The position numbers and the translations under genes were made by a program. Positions 40,843 to 63,604 of a stretch of 64,000 nucleotides of DNA are shown piece after piece (within the stretch, counting starts at the first letter, position 1; every line of letters begins with the position of its first letter). The stretch is from Tubulanus polymorphus. Lineage: Eukaryota; Nemertea; Palaeonemertea; Tubulaniformes; Tubulanidae. The notes beneath the pieces were generated by a model. That model was given only the letters and a program-made list of their open reading frames with translations. It did no database searches and was not told the origin of the DNA. The stretch lies in assembly GCF_964204645.1 (NCBI RefSeq), contig NC_134028.1:22976153-23040152 (forward strand), read 5' to 3'.

Positions 40843-41584
40843 GTACTAAAAAGGGCGACAAATAAAAATCTCATAGCCTGTGAGCGTGCCCTTTTTGATC
40901 GAAACAGTGCCTCTTTCAACAAAAACCATGCATTTATAAATTTGACTTTAACGTCTACGTCCATTTATTATACCCTTACAGGGCGTGCTGGAAATTTGGA
41001 ATTCAGTATCAGAAACCAATATCACGAAGCGTTATAAAAAACCAATCCCCGTAACCACTCAGATTATAATATGCGCCGATTGATTTTGACCAACGTTTCG
41101 AGTTTTTCCCAGCCGCGCGAATAAAATGTGACTGTTAAGTTAGTAAGAGACTATCGTATATCGAGACGTCGCTTTACGTTAGATACTATATACCGGTATA
41201 TGTGTATCCTCATCGAGATATCGACGCTAGGAACTTCTCGTATGTCGTTGACGGTTGTTTTCTTTTTCATGATAAATTATTCACAACTTTGTCTCCATTT
41301 GTTTGGCTTTTAACGAAACCGATACTTATAGTGAAAAACGGATTCGCGTGGCCGGTAATGGTAAGATACACATAGGCGTTACTTCCTTCCGAGTGAAGCT
41401 CATTCTATCAACCGACCCATGTTACGTCATCTTCAGCTGAAAAATGACTTCGCGTTGCTTTAAAAACCGTTATTTGATATCATTCTATACGAAAGTTGTT
41501 TTTATCTTCACTGATGCGTGAAGGACTAATCTAACCGGAGATTATTAACTATTGTGGTCGATATGATGGCTTATTTCCGAACCG

Positions 41585-41645
41585 GAAGGGTATAGTGGTT
41601 AGTTTTTGCACGACCCCCTGTATTTACGTCGGGTCGATGTCACAT
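41585..41645 (+). repeat. tRNA-like remnant
   Basis: An A-box-like GGTATAGTGGTTAGT is followed by a CCCTGTATTTACG anticodon-arm-like segment and a degenerate B box (GTCGGGTCGATGTC). Not a functional tRNA by pairing. Confidence 0.3.
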
Positions 41646-41741
41646 CTATCTCGGAAATGTTCGTCTTTTTACGACCGGCAACGAACAGCGCAGCAGCGGT
41701 GGATTATCAACATCATTATCCTCCACATGCTGTGTTATGAA

Positions 41742-42035
41742 AGCCGCGATCACACGAGCGTTTTTGGCCCGGTGCAACTGTTCACACGGGTTCCAAATGG
41801 GCCTGTTTGGCCGGACCAAAAACGTCGGATCAGGCCCGAGCAAAATTTAAGCGCGGCTCAAATGATTGCGTTTGTTCCGGAAATGTCTCACTTCGCTTTG
41901 TTTAAGCACTGTTTTAGTATGGAGTGAGGGGTTTACGTGTGAGCGCGCTCTCTAATCAGACACAGGTCAACTTTGACTCGGGGCTGATGCGTGCGAATTT
42001 TGCCCGGGCTAAATCGTCTGCGTGTGATAGCGGCT
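41742..42035. mobile_element. MITE with AGCCGCGATCACACG-type terminal inverted repeats
   Basis: The left end AGCCGCGATCACACGAGCG and the right end CGTCTGCGTGTGATAGCGGCT are inverted repeats with few mismatches. It is 294 bp, with GC-rich subterminal GGCCCGG / CCCGGGC blocks also inverted. Non-coding. Confidence 0.65.
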
Positions 42036-42150
42036 TAGATTCACCACGCACTGTTCACTCAAAACCAACGCCACAATAAAACTATTCTACATAAAAAGAA
42101 ATCTTTTAACAATATTTCGATACATTCTTAATGATAGTTGCATTGTATTA

Positions 42151-42317
42151 CAGTCAACCCCCCATATACCACCCTCCCATATCCCGCCACCCCCGCCTAC
42201 CGCCAGGTTTTCTCAATGTATACAAATACATAGTAAAACATCCCCGATATACCGCCATACTCTCTATACCTCCAAAATCGTTCTCCACCGATGTGGGCGG
42301 TATATCGGGGGTCGCTG
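42151..42317. mobile_element. pogo/Tigger-like MITE, copy 2
   Basis: It starts CAGTCAACCCCCCATATA and ends TATATCGGGGGTCGCTG, with TA on both flanks. The interior matches copy 1 at 34668-34818 closely, including ACCGCCAGGTTTTCTCAATG and ACATAGTAAAACA. Its right end is 18 bases before the first recognisable exon of the receptor guanylyl cyclase. Confidence 0.8.
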
Positions 42318-42335
42318 TACTAGCATCTTCTGTAG

Positions 42336-52900
<10,565 letters not shown>

Positions 52901-53763
52901 ATGGATGAATTGCCGTGATTCCAACGTCGCACAACGTAGCACAATTTCCAATCTACCAAATTCCAATGTTGGAAAAACTGTTAAAACCTGCACGATTTGT
53001 TGTGTTTATTGATATTTATAAGACGTTTATCGCGCAAACATCGTAACAAGACGACCGTTAGACAAGTATAATCCTTCTTTAGATGGCCGTTAGATGTCGC
53101 AACTTGTTGAGAACGGTTATTTTTTAACTGCAGAAACATGGAAAACCTCTCGTAGGTTTAAATGCACACACATGACACGCTGTTTTCATAGCCGGGGGGC
53201 TTCTTTGTTTAACTTAGGAGGAAAAATTGACATCTACCATAGAATCGATGACGGAAACGGACAATGTAATATTGTTCTCTGAATTAAAATCACCTATCGC
53301 GCAGTTCTCGTGCGAAAACCCGTCCTTGTGAGAGAAAAAAAACAACTCCAATTCAAATTGTACATTAATATAGCTCCTTGTTTGTATTAAGGTTCAACAA
53401 CGAGAATTCGTGCGTGGTTATTGAAAACGGTGCAATCAACCGTCACTTCAACTCGGAAATGTACAGGGTATTTAGAATATCATATTTCATTAAATAGAAT
53501 GTCAAAGTTCATCTTCGATATCATTAGGTTAATGGCGGGGCTCTAATTCGAGAATCCAGTATCGTGATTTTCGAGAAATCTTTTCCATGATTTAATCGGA
53601 TATAGGAAATTTTCTTTTCTGACAAGACGCACGAATTTTATTGTTAACCGACATTTCCAACTATGTACTATGATTTAAACAAACAATTCTGTAAATTCTA
53701 CCGCTGATCTCGCAACTATACCTGTACTTGGATTTCCGATGTCAACATCTAACCCCCTGTTTC

Positions 53764-53998
53764 CAGAGGCAGATCTAGGATTTTCCATGGGAGGGGGGTG
53801 TCCAATAAGAAAAAGGACACTCTTTACGAAACACCACGTAATCCGGATACTTCTACACATTTTAGGGGGTGCCTTTGGTAATTTCACGCGTTGAATAACT
53901 TATTATATCGGTGGAAAACCTTGGTCCAAAAATTTTTGTGGTGACATTTTTGAGGGCACTTCAAATGTGACCCCCCCCCCCCCACTAGATCCACCCTG
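53764..53998. mobile_element. hAT-like element, decayed
   Basis: It starts CAGAGGCAGATCTAGGATTT and ends CACTAGATCCACCCTG (reverse complement CAGGGTGGATCTAGTG). Non-coding interior with a C14 tract before the right end. Confidence 0.5.
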
Positions 53999-54114
53999 CG
54001 ATCCCAGCAGGAGTGATGGGTTTGTAATAAACTCTACCAATAAAATGAATTACATGCATGGTCAATCCCTATTTCAAGATCAAAAAAAGATTTCGTTCCC
54101 CAACAAAAGTTCAG

Positions 54115-54173
54115 GCGTCGGTTGCGTCGGTTGCGTCGGTTGCGTCGGTTGCGTCGGTTGCGTCGGTTGCGTA
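54115..54173. repeat. 9-bp minisatellite (GTTGCGTCG)n
   Basis: About 6.5 nearly perfect units of GTTGCGTCG. Confidence 0.95.
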
Positions 54174-55875
54174 GTCATGGCCCAGATTTAAAAGCAATCT
54201 AAGACCATCTTAGTTCTATAGTCAATCTAACAAAACTAGTTATAACTTATACCGACTGAAGTCACGACCGTGCAACTGATCCCTGCATCAACACTGACCC
54301 CTGCATACACCGAGGATTGTATATATGGAAATATATTTGGTTTGTTCTTTCATTTTGTTCAGTAGTCAATTTTCTTTTTCAATGAAACCAGGTCGCAATT
54401 TATCAAATAACTAAGACATCTCCCCCGGCCATACAGACTCACAATAAAAGTCATTCTTCGTCGCATTATCAAAACCCAGACGTCGAGTTAACACGGTTTA
54501 CGACTAGCGCGAGAGACTGGCACAAAAAAAAGAAAAAAAACCCAATCCGAACTAAAGCGCGTCAAAAATACAAAGATACGTTTGTCTTAGAATTCGGGTC
54601 ATGATAACAGAGACTATAGCTACCAATACTCTGTAAACACTAACTCAATCAGGGAGGGAGAGAGAGAGAGAAATCTTAACCATTGCTACTGCTGTGTTTG
54701 ACTACTTGAGATGTGACGAGAAGGAGAACTAAAAACCGTCAACGTTTTCATCATAATGACAGTTGAGTGGTGGTTATTTAGGAAGCGAGCTATTAGTTGG
54801 TGTGTCGCGCGCGTCACTGCGAAGACAGTGAGACATTTCAAGGTTCATTTTCTGCACTTTCTTTGCGGTGCATGAGTCCACGAACTGGATATTATTTCGA
54901 CGCGAAAACGTTGGAAAACGAAGGAATAAATTAACCGGTTTTTTCCTGTTCTGTCTGTCTGAAGTTACGAACAGACTTTTCCGCACTAGTAACGAGAGAG
55001 TTTCAATAATCCCGCTGTTTTGAAACCGCACTGCGCGAGAAGAAAACTCAACTCTCGCATCGCGGAGTGCGGAATCGTCGAAGAAGCAACAAATTGATAT
55101 TTCGGGGAAAAAAGATCGCGATTAATGAATGATTAAAGCTACGCGCGTTTCATTTGCGGCACATTACGGGAATTCGCTATCGACGCGCCAGAAAGAAACC
55201 TCTCGACGCAAATCAAAGAAATCGAAGTGTTCAACCAGCATTTCGTAATCAGTTCAAACGTTGATGTGTTTTTTTTCTACGCAGCGCGCTTTCATGTCTC
55301 AGGTGTATGAACATAGCGTAATAACGATACTATCAAATATATAAACACAACAGTATAGAGAACGCCTGGTGGTAGTGTGAAAGAAAAAAAACGTTTACAT
55401 CCGGAAGCTATATAGAATTTACCTTGAGGTCGTGACATTCGGCGAGGTAACGCGTTTCGGGTAGATTTTTTTTTTAATGAGACTGTACTTTTAAAACCGC
55501 TGACGCTTTCATTGGCTAGTTCGATCGAAGTTTATTTCCGATCTACGTGAAATAACGGAGCTGCTTGGTACTAGAATTTTGAGGCTTATTAGTAGTCATT
55601 GTTGGGGTTTGTACCGTGCCAGCAACGACGGAAGAAAACAAATCCACCTGGTTTATATATGAATCGTTCTGGCGGGGCGATAGTGAATCATTTATAGCAT
55701 CGGGAATAACCGGGGCTGGTGCAACAAGTAACGTGCGGTCAGTCTATCGGAGTTACTCGCCGTATCACAACAGTACTCCTGCAGGATTTACGCTTTATCA
55801 CAATTCGACGATGAAGATTTATCATATATGAATCGTTTCTCGATATTTCAAGCTCTTTCAAATCAAGGAGGAAAA

Positions 55876-58800
55876 ATGATCTCAGAGGTTCCGCGGGCAG
55901 CACTGAAACTAGTGTTTATATTGTGTTTGTTACATGAGAATCAGGTAAGATCGACTAAAAAACTGTTTATTTATTGGCCGTTTTCCGAATTATACACGAA
56001 AGCTGTTTCACTTAGTAAAATCATATCTTGCTGTTATAAATGTATACACATGATCTGGCTTTTGTTTAGAAGCGATTTTTTTTTCTGCACCCGTTTGCAA
56101 TCTATGACTTCGAAGTCCTCGATAAATCAGATGACAAAGCTCTTACTCCAGATGAAATCACAGTTTGTTTTAACTAGCAGACAATTTAGAGTGGATAGAA
56201 TAAAGATTGGTGTAAAATTGTACTAAACTCGTTAGAATTCCTGCATGTTCATAACATCGCGATAAACGTAACCGATGCTTGCTTTAAAAGCTTTAAGACA
56301 TCTTCTTACATTGAGAAAAAAATCGACGACGGCTTCGTCTGGAATACGAGTGTCAAGTGGATTATCCCAGGGACGTCTGCGCGCTTGTCGCTACATTCCT
56401 GTAACGGCATCGTAATCAACCATAATAACCGTTGCGGAAATACTCGTGCCGTCCGGCAACCGATAAAAACCCCGAACGCCGTCGAAATCATCTCGCGACT
56501 TATTTCAATTTTTACGAAGTATTTATGAAACTCAAGCACGTATAAGATTATGTCTATGCACATATATAGCATTTGAATTGTATTGTCGGTCGTTCATCTT
56601 GCTCTATAAAAAGCTGTTGAACTGATTTGTGGTAATTGCTTTCAGTCGTTCAAATAGTTAAACACGGTTAAACTGTAAAGATTTATAGGTCGCTCTAATT
56701 AATGCTTCAAACGCTTCGTGAGACTGAAGAAGACTGCGAGATTGTCTTCCGCCAGACAAATACGACCGCAGGAAACTATCGACAGCGAGCCCCTCGACCG
56801 GCAACCGGTTCATGTGGACAGTATACCTGGCAGACAACCAGGTCGATCGAGTAATCAGACTGACGATGAAGCTAATGAAGCAGACACGAGGGCGCGGTAT
56901 AGCTCACCTGGAGTCATGCGGTTTTATGCCTGGATACCGAGAACGACATCATTACGTTTCGTTTTTCTTACTGAATATTGCGATGATATTGCGAATCTAT
57001 GAATCAGGAAGTGATTCGACGAAACACTGATTCATTGATTCGCAAGTTGCCAGGTCTTACAGGTGACCATCGCAAATATAATAGTCCAGTCTAATCACGT
57101 AAATGCAGAAACATTTATACAAAACACGAGACAACTCGAAATCCAGGGTTCTACCCGAAGATTTGAAGTTGATTTCTAGTTTGTGACGCCGTAAAAACCG
57201 TTTTAAAAATGTTTTAATGCATTGATAACATAGTATGCGTTATTATTGAGTAATGTGTGAGTCGATGTGCACTACGTCATCGATACAAGGGTTCCATACA
57301 TTTGATACCGGTTATTACGATTCTGTATAAAACGAACGTTCCGCTGAAATGACAATTACAATTGTGGAAATTGGCGTATATTTTGTTACTAAATGATTTC
57401 ATGACTACTATTTTGTATCTAATGAATATAAATGTATTTTTTAATTTGAATTACAATGGCAATTAGGGTAGCGTGTGAGTGTATTTGCAATACGTCATCA
57501 ATATTGGGGCCTAGACTGGTTGTCGATATTTCAATTTAACCAAAACAAACTGTCGACGTAAACTTTCCACCAAAACGTGGCCTGCGCGTCAGCCAGTTTA
57601 GCATTGTCAACAACGTCAGGGAAGATTTATATGTATCATCTTTCAAGGCATCAATAAACTTTCCAAGTTAGTTTCCCATGTTACGCAGCAAATCATGCGA
57701 CATTTGTGAAGTGTTTCCGTAACACTCCATCACTGAAAAACTCGCGAATGCCGCTAATTTGCTGTAAACTATTAATCAATTTTGTAGAATAAATTGCGCA
57801 ATCGCGTTTAGATATAATCCCTGAAGAATTATGTAGCTCTCGGAACGGCTGAACGGTTTAGTGATAAGTTGTTGTATGATCGGCGAAACAGAAATTGATT
57901 TCTGTCTCGTATTACAATAATGGTCATCCATCTTTTTTACTGATACTACACTGTGACAATTCTATGCATACTAAACATCTTCGAGCTACAAATCTTATTA
58001 CGATATGACGTGTAAATTATCCCGATGATGAACTGGCTAAAAATTGCACGCAGACGCCATAAGTGTCATTGGATATTCGTTTTAGAATTTCAAGGTTTGG
58101 ATCATTAAAGTAAACTTAAAAATTTAAGAAAATCGGTCAGGCTGCGTTGGTAGATCGGTAACATCCCGCTACTTTCTTGGAATGAACAGAAAGATCTTAA
58201 TATTTTCGTATTGCAAACATACGCCTTACGTTTCTGTGCACCTGAATCTTTTTGAGTTCGCCGAAGCCGTTTACCGGTGGGTGGCTGCTCTGTACGCAGT
58301 GACGTCATCGGTTAACGCATTCAACGTTGCCGCAGTTTTACGCAAAATTAAGTAAAGCTGATGCATTCGCAGAAAATATTTTTGAAAGCCTTTGCTTTTG
58401 GCCACACACACAAAAAAAACTAGAAGAAGTGTTTAGGTTATCTGCGCAGAAGACCTTCGCAAAAAAGATTAATTCAAGATTAGATGTACGTATATATTTT
58501 TCTTTCACTGTTTTTACAGTTTCCCACTGAGGCCAGCGAACCTACTATTAAAGTATCAGTAGGTGAGTAAATCATGCTCGTTTCGAGCGTTATAGTATCC
58601 AGTTAAACTGTGTTAGGTACATTTACCTTTATACATTGGCATCGAATCAAGCAATGGAGCAAGACCATCCCGCCAGATGGCATGACGAGCACTCGGTCTT
58701 ACGATGTTGTTGGGGAGGAATTATATTTTCTTTTTGATTGTGCACTTCTCTACTGAATCGAACGCGAAATCATTCCAAATTTAGACACATTTAGAAACTT

Positions 58801-61800
58801 TGACGTATTAAAAACTCCAATTAGCAAAATTTGTCAAAGCTGGTTTAGATCCCTTCTGCAGTCTGAAGTGCATTGTAAATATAGTACATGTATTTGTATA
58901 TGATTATTGTAAACAGCCTTGTTCATCCGTTTTTAAAATTTTTTTTATTTTTCTCTTGATATATCTAGATATTTGTAAACAAAATTATTTTTCCCTCCAC
59001 ATACCATGGCATTTCCAGGGTGTGTGGAGGGAAAATAATTTTTTGAAATGGGAGAGGAATAAATTATCTTATCTTATCTTACGCTTTAAACAATCACATC
59101 TGAACTGATTTTGTTAGGCTCCGAATCATAATCACAGAACGCACCATATATATCAAATTCATTTCCCTATTACATACTTGGTAGGAAGCAAATGTTTACT
59201 GAAATTTGATTTTAACCGAAATGGAGAAGAAATAAAACGCGGAAGACCGAGTAACTACTAGCGACACTCGACGGATCCTCGCTTGCCATAAGTGGAATCC
59301 TCGATTGCCGCAGTAACGTTGAAAACATCTTCATTTATCAAAATTCTTCTTATTCAGGAAATCACTATCAGGTTGTAGTTCCATACATTTCCGACGAGAG
59401 GGGAGATTTCATATCATACGACGTCACTTCCGGTGCGTCGCCACGGCGTTCGCGTTCACGACGCAGTACCCATAGCGACGACGGCAACAACAATACTCAT
59501 CATCATCACCACCGCGGGAAGCGTCATAAATTTTTCATCACTTTGAATATAAACGAAGAGAAACTAGTTTTGAAACTGAAACAAGCGAAAAAACTTTTGC
59601 CTCCTTATGCTATTATCGAGGAGTATGACAATGACACGGCTACAGTACGACCTCTCACTAGTGACTGTATGTATAAAGGGAAAGTTAATGATATCCCGTT
59701 TTCATCGGTGGCAGTCAGTTTATGTAACGGATTGGTAAGTATGCACAGAAAGTTGGCTAGAAAATAAAGGAGCCATTAAGATTCACTAAGTATCTGTTAA
59801 ATTTATTGTTGAAAAGGATAACAAATTGAGCTCATTGGATTAGAAGTGCATAGCCTTAACCACACGGCCACCTCGTCATATGGCTCCGTCGTTTATCAAA
59901 AAATATTTATTTCGGAAAAAGATTATAAATTGAGCCATTGAGAAAAGGATGTCACGACGAGGATGGGATTCGAACCCACGCGGGCAGAGCCCAATGGATT
60001 AGCAGTCCATCGCCTTAACCACTCGGCCACCTCGTCATATGGCTCCGAAGGTGAGCCCCACTTAACCGGTTTATTGACAAAGCAATGTAAACGCGCGATA
60101 AAACAGTGAACAACTTCATCTTCAAAGTTTTAGTTCAAGAACAGATCTTTAACCATGGACTCTAAACCGAAAGTCCATGGTCGAACTGATAAAATGTTAA
60201 CCCATTCCATTTCATCATGATTTCTAACAAATGACCTCTCCGTTTAGTCAGGAATGGTACAGATACTGGAGGATGATTATATCATTGAACCAATGACAGG
60301 CACTCACGGGGGTCAAGGCCAACCACATAAAGTTTACAAAGTCGACTTGAACGGGCATAAACTGGGCGAATCACGTGACACACCAGAACAATTCGGAGAC
60401 ATCGATCTAGATGATGCTGGGTCAGGTATTTAATACAGTAGACACAAATTATCAAAGCGTCTGATCTAGATTATCTTGGTGAAAAGACGAGAAATAGGAT
60501 AGTAGTATACTGATCTAATAAGCCATACTTATCATGTAATATATAAAGGATACTTAATGAAAATCTTTTTTTTACGCAGCGCACTATAAATTGTTATCAG
60601 TGCGCTTTACATCGGTTTGAAATAAACATAAGCCGATGAAATAGAAATAAGTAATCTAAAACACTTGGAAAATGAATATCAAGCTAAAATGTACACGTAG
60701 CTAAGATTTATTGCAATTAATGATTTTCTTTCAAAGAAAGATTTCAAATTCTTCTAAAACATTGAACTGATGAAATTTGTCTAACCCTCCAAGGCAGTTT
60801 GGCTCTACAAGACCGGTTCTGATGATATCGGTACATCTTAGTTACGCCTTCATTATATAGTTATGAAGGATCCAGTGCTAGCTGGCAGGCTGTACTAATA
60901 AAGGCTGAACCCTGTGCCGCCAGAGAAAAGATAATTGTACATCGCTTTTAAATACCCTTCTGAAATATTTTTCAGCCGAATCCCTGGAATCAGATCTAGA
61001 ATCAGATGCGAATGATGATCAATATACTTACGAGGACCCGTCGTTACTATACGACGAGATGGTATCATCATTACCCGGTGGCCGGCGACCTGATAGGAGA
61101 AAGAGATCCGCACCGCAGAGATTTACCAGACGATTTAAACGCCGCGATGGAAGTCGCGGTGACGACGGTCGATATCACCTAGAACTGTTACTGGTCGTAG
61201 ATCAGATGGTCAGACGATTTCACGGGGAGAAACTTATAGAACAGTACCTACTGACGCTTATCAATATCGTAAGTGTCGTCAAGGTTTTAGGATCAATATC
61301 GAAAATGATAACGTAATTTACGTAAAGGGGACTTTTTCCACATATTTGAAATAACAGCTTTTATGTATTTGAATAATGCATACGATAAAAATCCAACAAT
61401 ACAAACGTGAAACTATTGCGAAAAGTTTCCACGAGGTACCGATTCAATGGAAGACGCCTCTGAACATTGTATCAGCGGAAAGGGCGCTATAGAAATTGAA
61501 TTACTTTCACTATCATTGCGAGCTGATAGTTCAAGACAAGAAAGTGATTATTAGGATTTCGTCGGAACGTCGAAATAAACTACTGCAGCTCAAGGAAACA
61601 TTTCTGACTCGTGTTTCTTTTCTATTGCGGGATTTATATCGTATATCATCGTTACAATACGGACACGGAGTGTTTCATCAACGGTTACAAAAATGAATAT
61701 ATATATCGGTGGATTGAATCCAAAAATAGGAAAAGAAAAAAGAAATTCTGCAACAATTTTGTCGCACAAACCTTCATCAAGTTGCAATATAGATCTTAAT

Positions 61801-63604
61801 TTTCCTGTAGGTTTCTATCATTTATATCTAGCCTGTGGTATTATCTATTTCGATGGGCTTTTTTCATATAAAATGCTATATATTCTGCGGAATCATAGAC
61901 TGATAAATAAAACGGCGTGATATCTGAGCAGAGATTTCCCTAATGTTGGTCTAGATAACTGAGTTTGCGGTATCTAAGTGGTTATCAGATTCCTCCGTTA
62001 CTGCGATCATGATTTGGTCAGCAGGCTCACATTAATCAAAAATATACCGCACCGAATGTTTAGTATGAGCGTGAGAGTCTGCTATTACCGATCTCGTATT
62101 CATTACACAAAGAATTTCTGATAAAAATTCCACTCCAATTGATTCGCAATGAACGTTGATTGATAACTAATTATACCTGCGAGTGCCGCAAGTAAATCAA
62201 AGATTGAGTCGATCTTATACACGTAAGAATATCCGGCCTTGTAGAGTGCTATATCGTTAAATGTTTCCAATTGAAACTAGACGTTCACGACTTTTCAAAT
62301 GATTTATATGCGACACATCAATAAAAATGTTGCGGAGTACATGCTTCGGAGTACCGTACATGTCACCGTCGAGCGACGTTATCATATTACCACTTCCTTT
62401 CAGTACGTTCATTTCAAGTAGCACTTCAATCGTTTTAATGCGATTGTCTGTGAATGTTTTTGAAGTGTCTGTTTAACATATATATACTTTAAATCGAATA
62501 AATATTTGTCTAACCTTGAAACGTAATTCACTGTGTTGGCGCTGTGTACGAAATAATGTCGTTCAGATGGATATCGGGGGCGATCATGGAGCACGCCTAC
62601 ATCAAAGGATGTTCTTAAGAGCTTTCTTTTAAAACCCGAACTACGTCCTGCATTTTTACAATTCATCTTTCTTAAGAAAAATTAGATCGGTCTTATCGCG
62701 CTGACTATAATCTAAGGGTTGAACGTTGGGTAAATGGCTCTCTGCGAGTACGTGCACCGGCTTTGAAAAAATTGCAAAAGAAATTCCCTTGACTTTGTTC
62801 GCGCGCCAAAAGGGTAATTTATTGGATAGTAATAACTTTTCACGTACCCGGGTAAAGCATATATCATTCTTCCATTTGATAACTTACCGTAATAAATTTC
62901 AACTCATTTCAGGTGGATTCGATTTATCACCACAAAAGTCTCGGAGTTAAAATAAACGTAGTCGTTATCAAGCTTATGTTCCTAGACCAAACAAAGGTTC
63001 GTACGGATTTCTTCAATCAGTAAATAAAAACCCAGTAGGAAATTGCTGAGCAAATACGACAAATCTTGTATTGCTAACGTGTGTTTGAGAAGTGCCCACG
63101 ATATTCGTGAATTGATGTTCGTCAAAACCTAGAGGTCAAGAAGGCCTATGTACATACATGTATAACCTACTGACTCATCGGGATCAGCTTTGTATTTGCG
63201 TAAGGATCTTCGAAACTTCTGAAGTCAGAAAACCAACTAAATGTACCGGTACTTACATAGTCCATTTAGATTCAGATCTTGAAAAAATGAATATTTGAAT
63301 GGTCAAATATAACTTTCTGTAGTCCCGCTAATACATCGACATCATCAAAGTGGGAATGGGTATTTGATATCATCAGCGTTAAACTCATGATGTTGACATT
63401 CATTCAAGACTTCAATCAGTTATCTAAAAGAAGAAAACGTTTATGATAATTTCTAGGCTCGTTCAATGATCGTGGAAGGTGACGGTAAACAAACCCTCGA
63501 TCAATTCTGTGCCTGGTCAAATCGTCTGCTTCCACGAAACACCCACAATCCTCTTTATCACGACTTCGCTGTATTCCTAACTAAAGAGGATATCGGACCA
63601 GCAG
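55876..63604 (+). CDS. ADAMTS-like: ADAMTS2/3/14-like secreted metalloprotease, 5' part (3' end outside window)
   Basis: Exons: 55876-55944, 58520-58562, 59358-59734, 60248-60425, 60976-61268, 62913-62996, 63457-63604 (phase 1, continues beyond the window); phases all agree. Exon 1: signal peptide (ALKLVFILCLL). Exons 2-4: reprolysin propeptide with VVVPYISDERGDF, a His/Arg-rich insert and the conserved SSVAVSLCNGL block. Exon 5: acidic linker, furin site RRKR|S (61095-61106), and the start of the catalytic domain (LELLLVVDQMVRRFHGEKLI, YLLTLINI). Exon 6: YHHKSLGVKINVVVIKLMFL. Exon 7: FCAW and HDFAVFLTKEDIGPAG. The FLTxxDxGPAG form, in place of the usual DICG, points to the ADAMTS2/3/14 procollagen N-proteinase branch, which trims fibrillar procollagen (family knowledge). 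The zinc motif HExxH is beyond the edge. An in-frame ATG at 55828 could add 16 residues; 55876 has the better context and leaves a compact signal peptide. Confidence 0.9.
58978..59046. repeat. Long imperfect hairpin, about 28-bp stem
   Basis: The left arm reads AAAATTATTTTTCCCTCCAC then ATACCATGG. The right arm reads CCAGGGTGTGTGGAGGGAAA then ATAATTTT. The arms pair with one bulge, one wobble and one mismatch around a loop of about 5 bases. It is in ADAMTS-like intron 2. Pre-miRNA-like in size, or a short palindromic MITE. Confidence 0.8.
59066..59083. repeat. Pentanucleotide (TTATC)n tract
   Basis: Three to four units just downstream of the hairpin at 58978-59046. Confidence 0.8.
59837..59888 (-). 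pseudogene. Partial tRNA-Ser duplicate
   Basis: It matches the 5' half of the intact tRNA-Ser at 59955-60036 and its upstream flank (ATATGGCTCCG) with a few substitutions. The 3' half (T arm, variable arm) has been deleted. The anticodon position has changed (GCT region now disrupted), so it cannot be functional. Confidence 0.85.
59955..60036 (-). tRNA. trnS-GCT: tRNA-Ser(GCT)
   Basis: 82 nt, class II, minus strand. The acceptor GACGAGG pairs with CCTCGTC, discriminator G. The anticodon stem ATGGA/TCCAT encloses CTGCTAA, so the anticodon is GCT (reads AGC/AGT). Variable arm present; T arm GTGGGTTCGAATCCCAT. A and B boxes intact and a TTTT terminator follows. Located in ADAMTS-like intron 3, antisense to the gene. 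Confidence 0.96.
61269..62912 (+). other. ADAMTS-like intron 5
   Basis: 1.64 kb from donor GTAAGT at 61269 to acceptor TTTCAG at 62912. I see no repeat with both ends and no exon-like segment; the open frames inside are short and AT-biased. Confidence 0.7.

Larger units (their letters stand above)
52901..55827. other. Intergenic region between receptor cyclase and ADAMTS-like gene
   Basis: About 2.9 kb with no exon recognised. It holds a decayed hAT-like element (53764-53998) and a 9-bp minisatellite (54115-54173), with AATAAA hexamers near 54026 and 54040. The right part (about 54.7-55.6 kb) is richer in CG and probably holds the promoter and 5' UTR of the ADAMTS-like gene; this is inferred from position. 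Confidence 0.5.
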
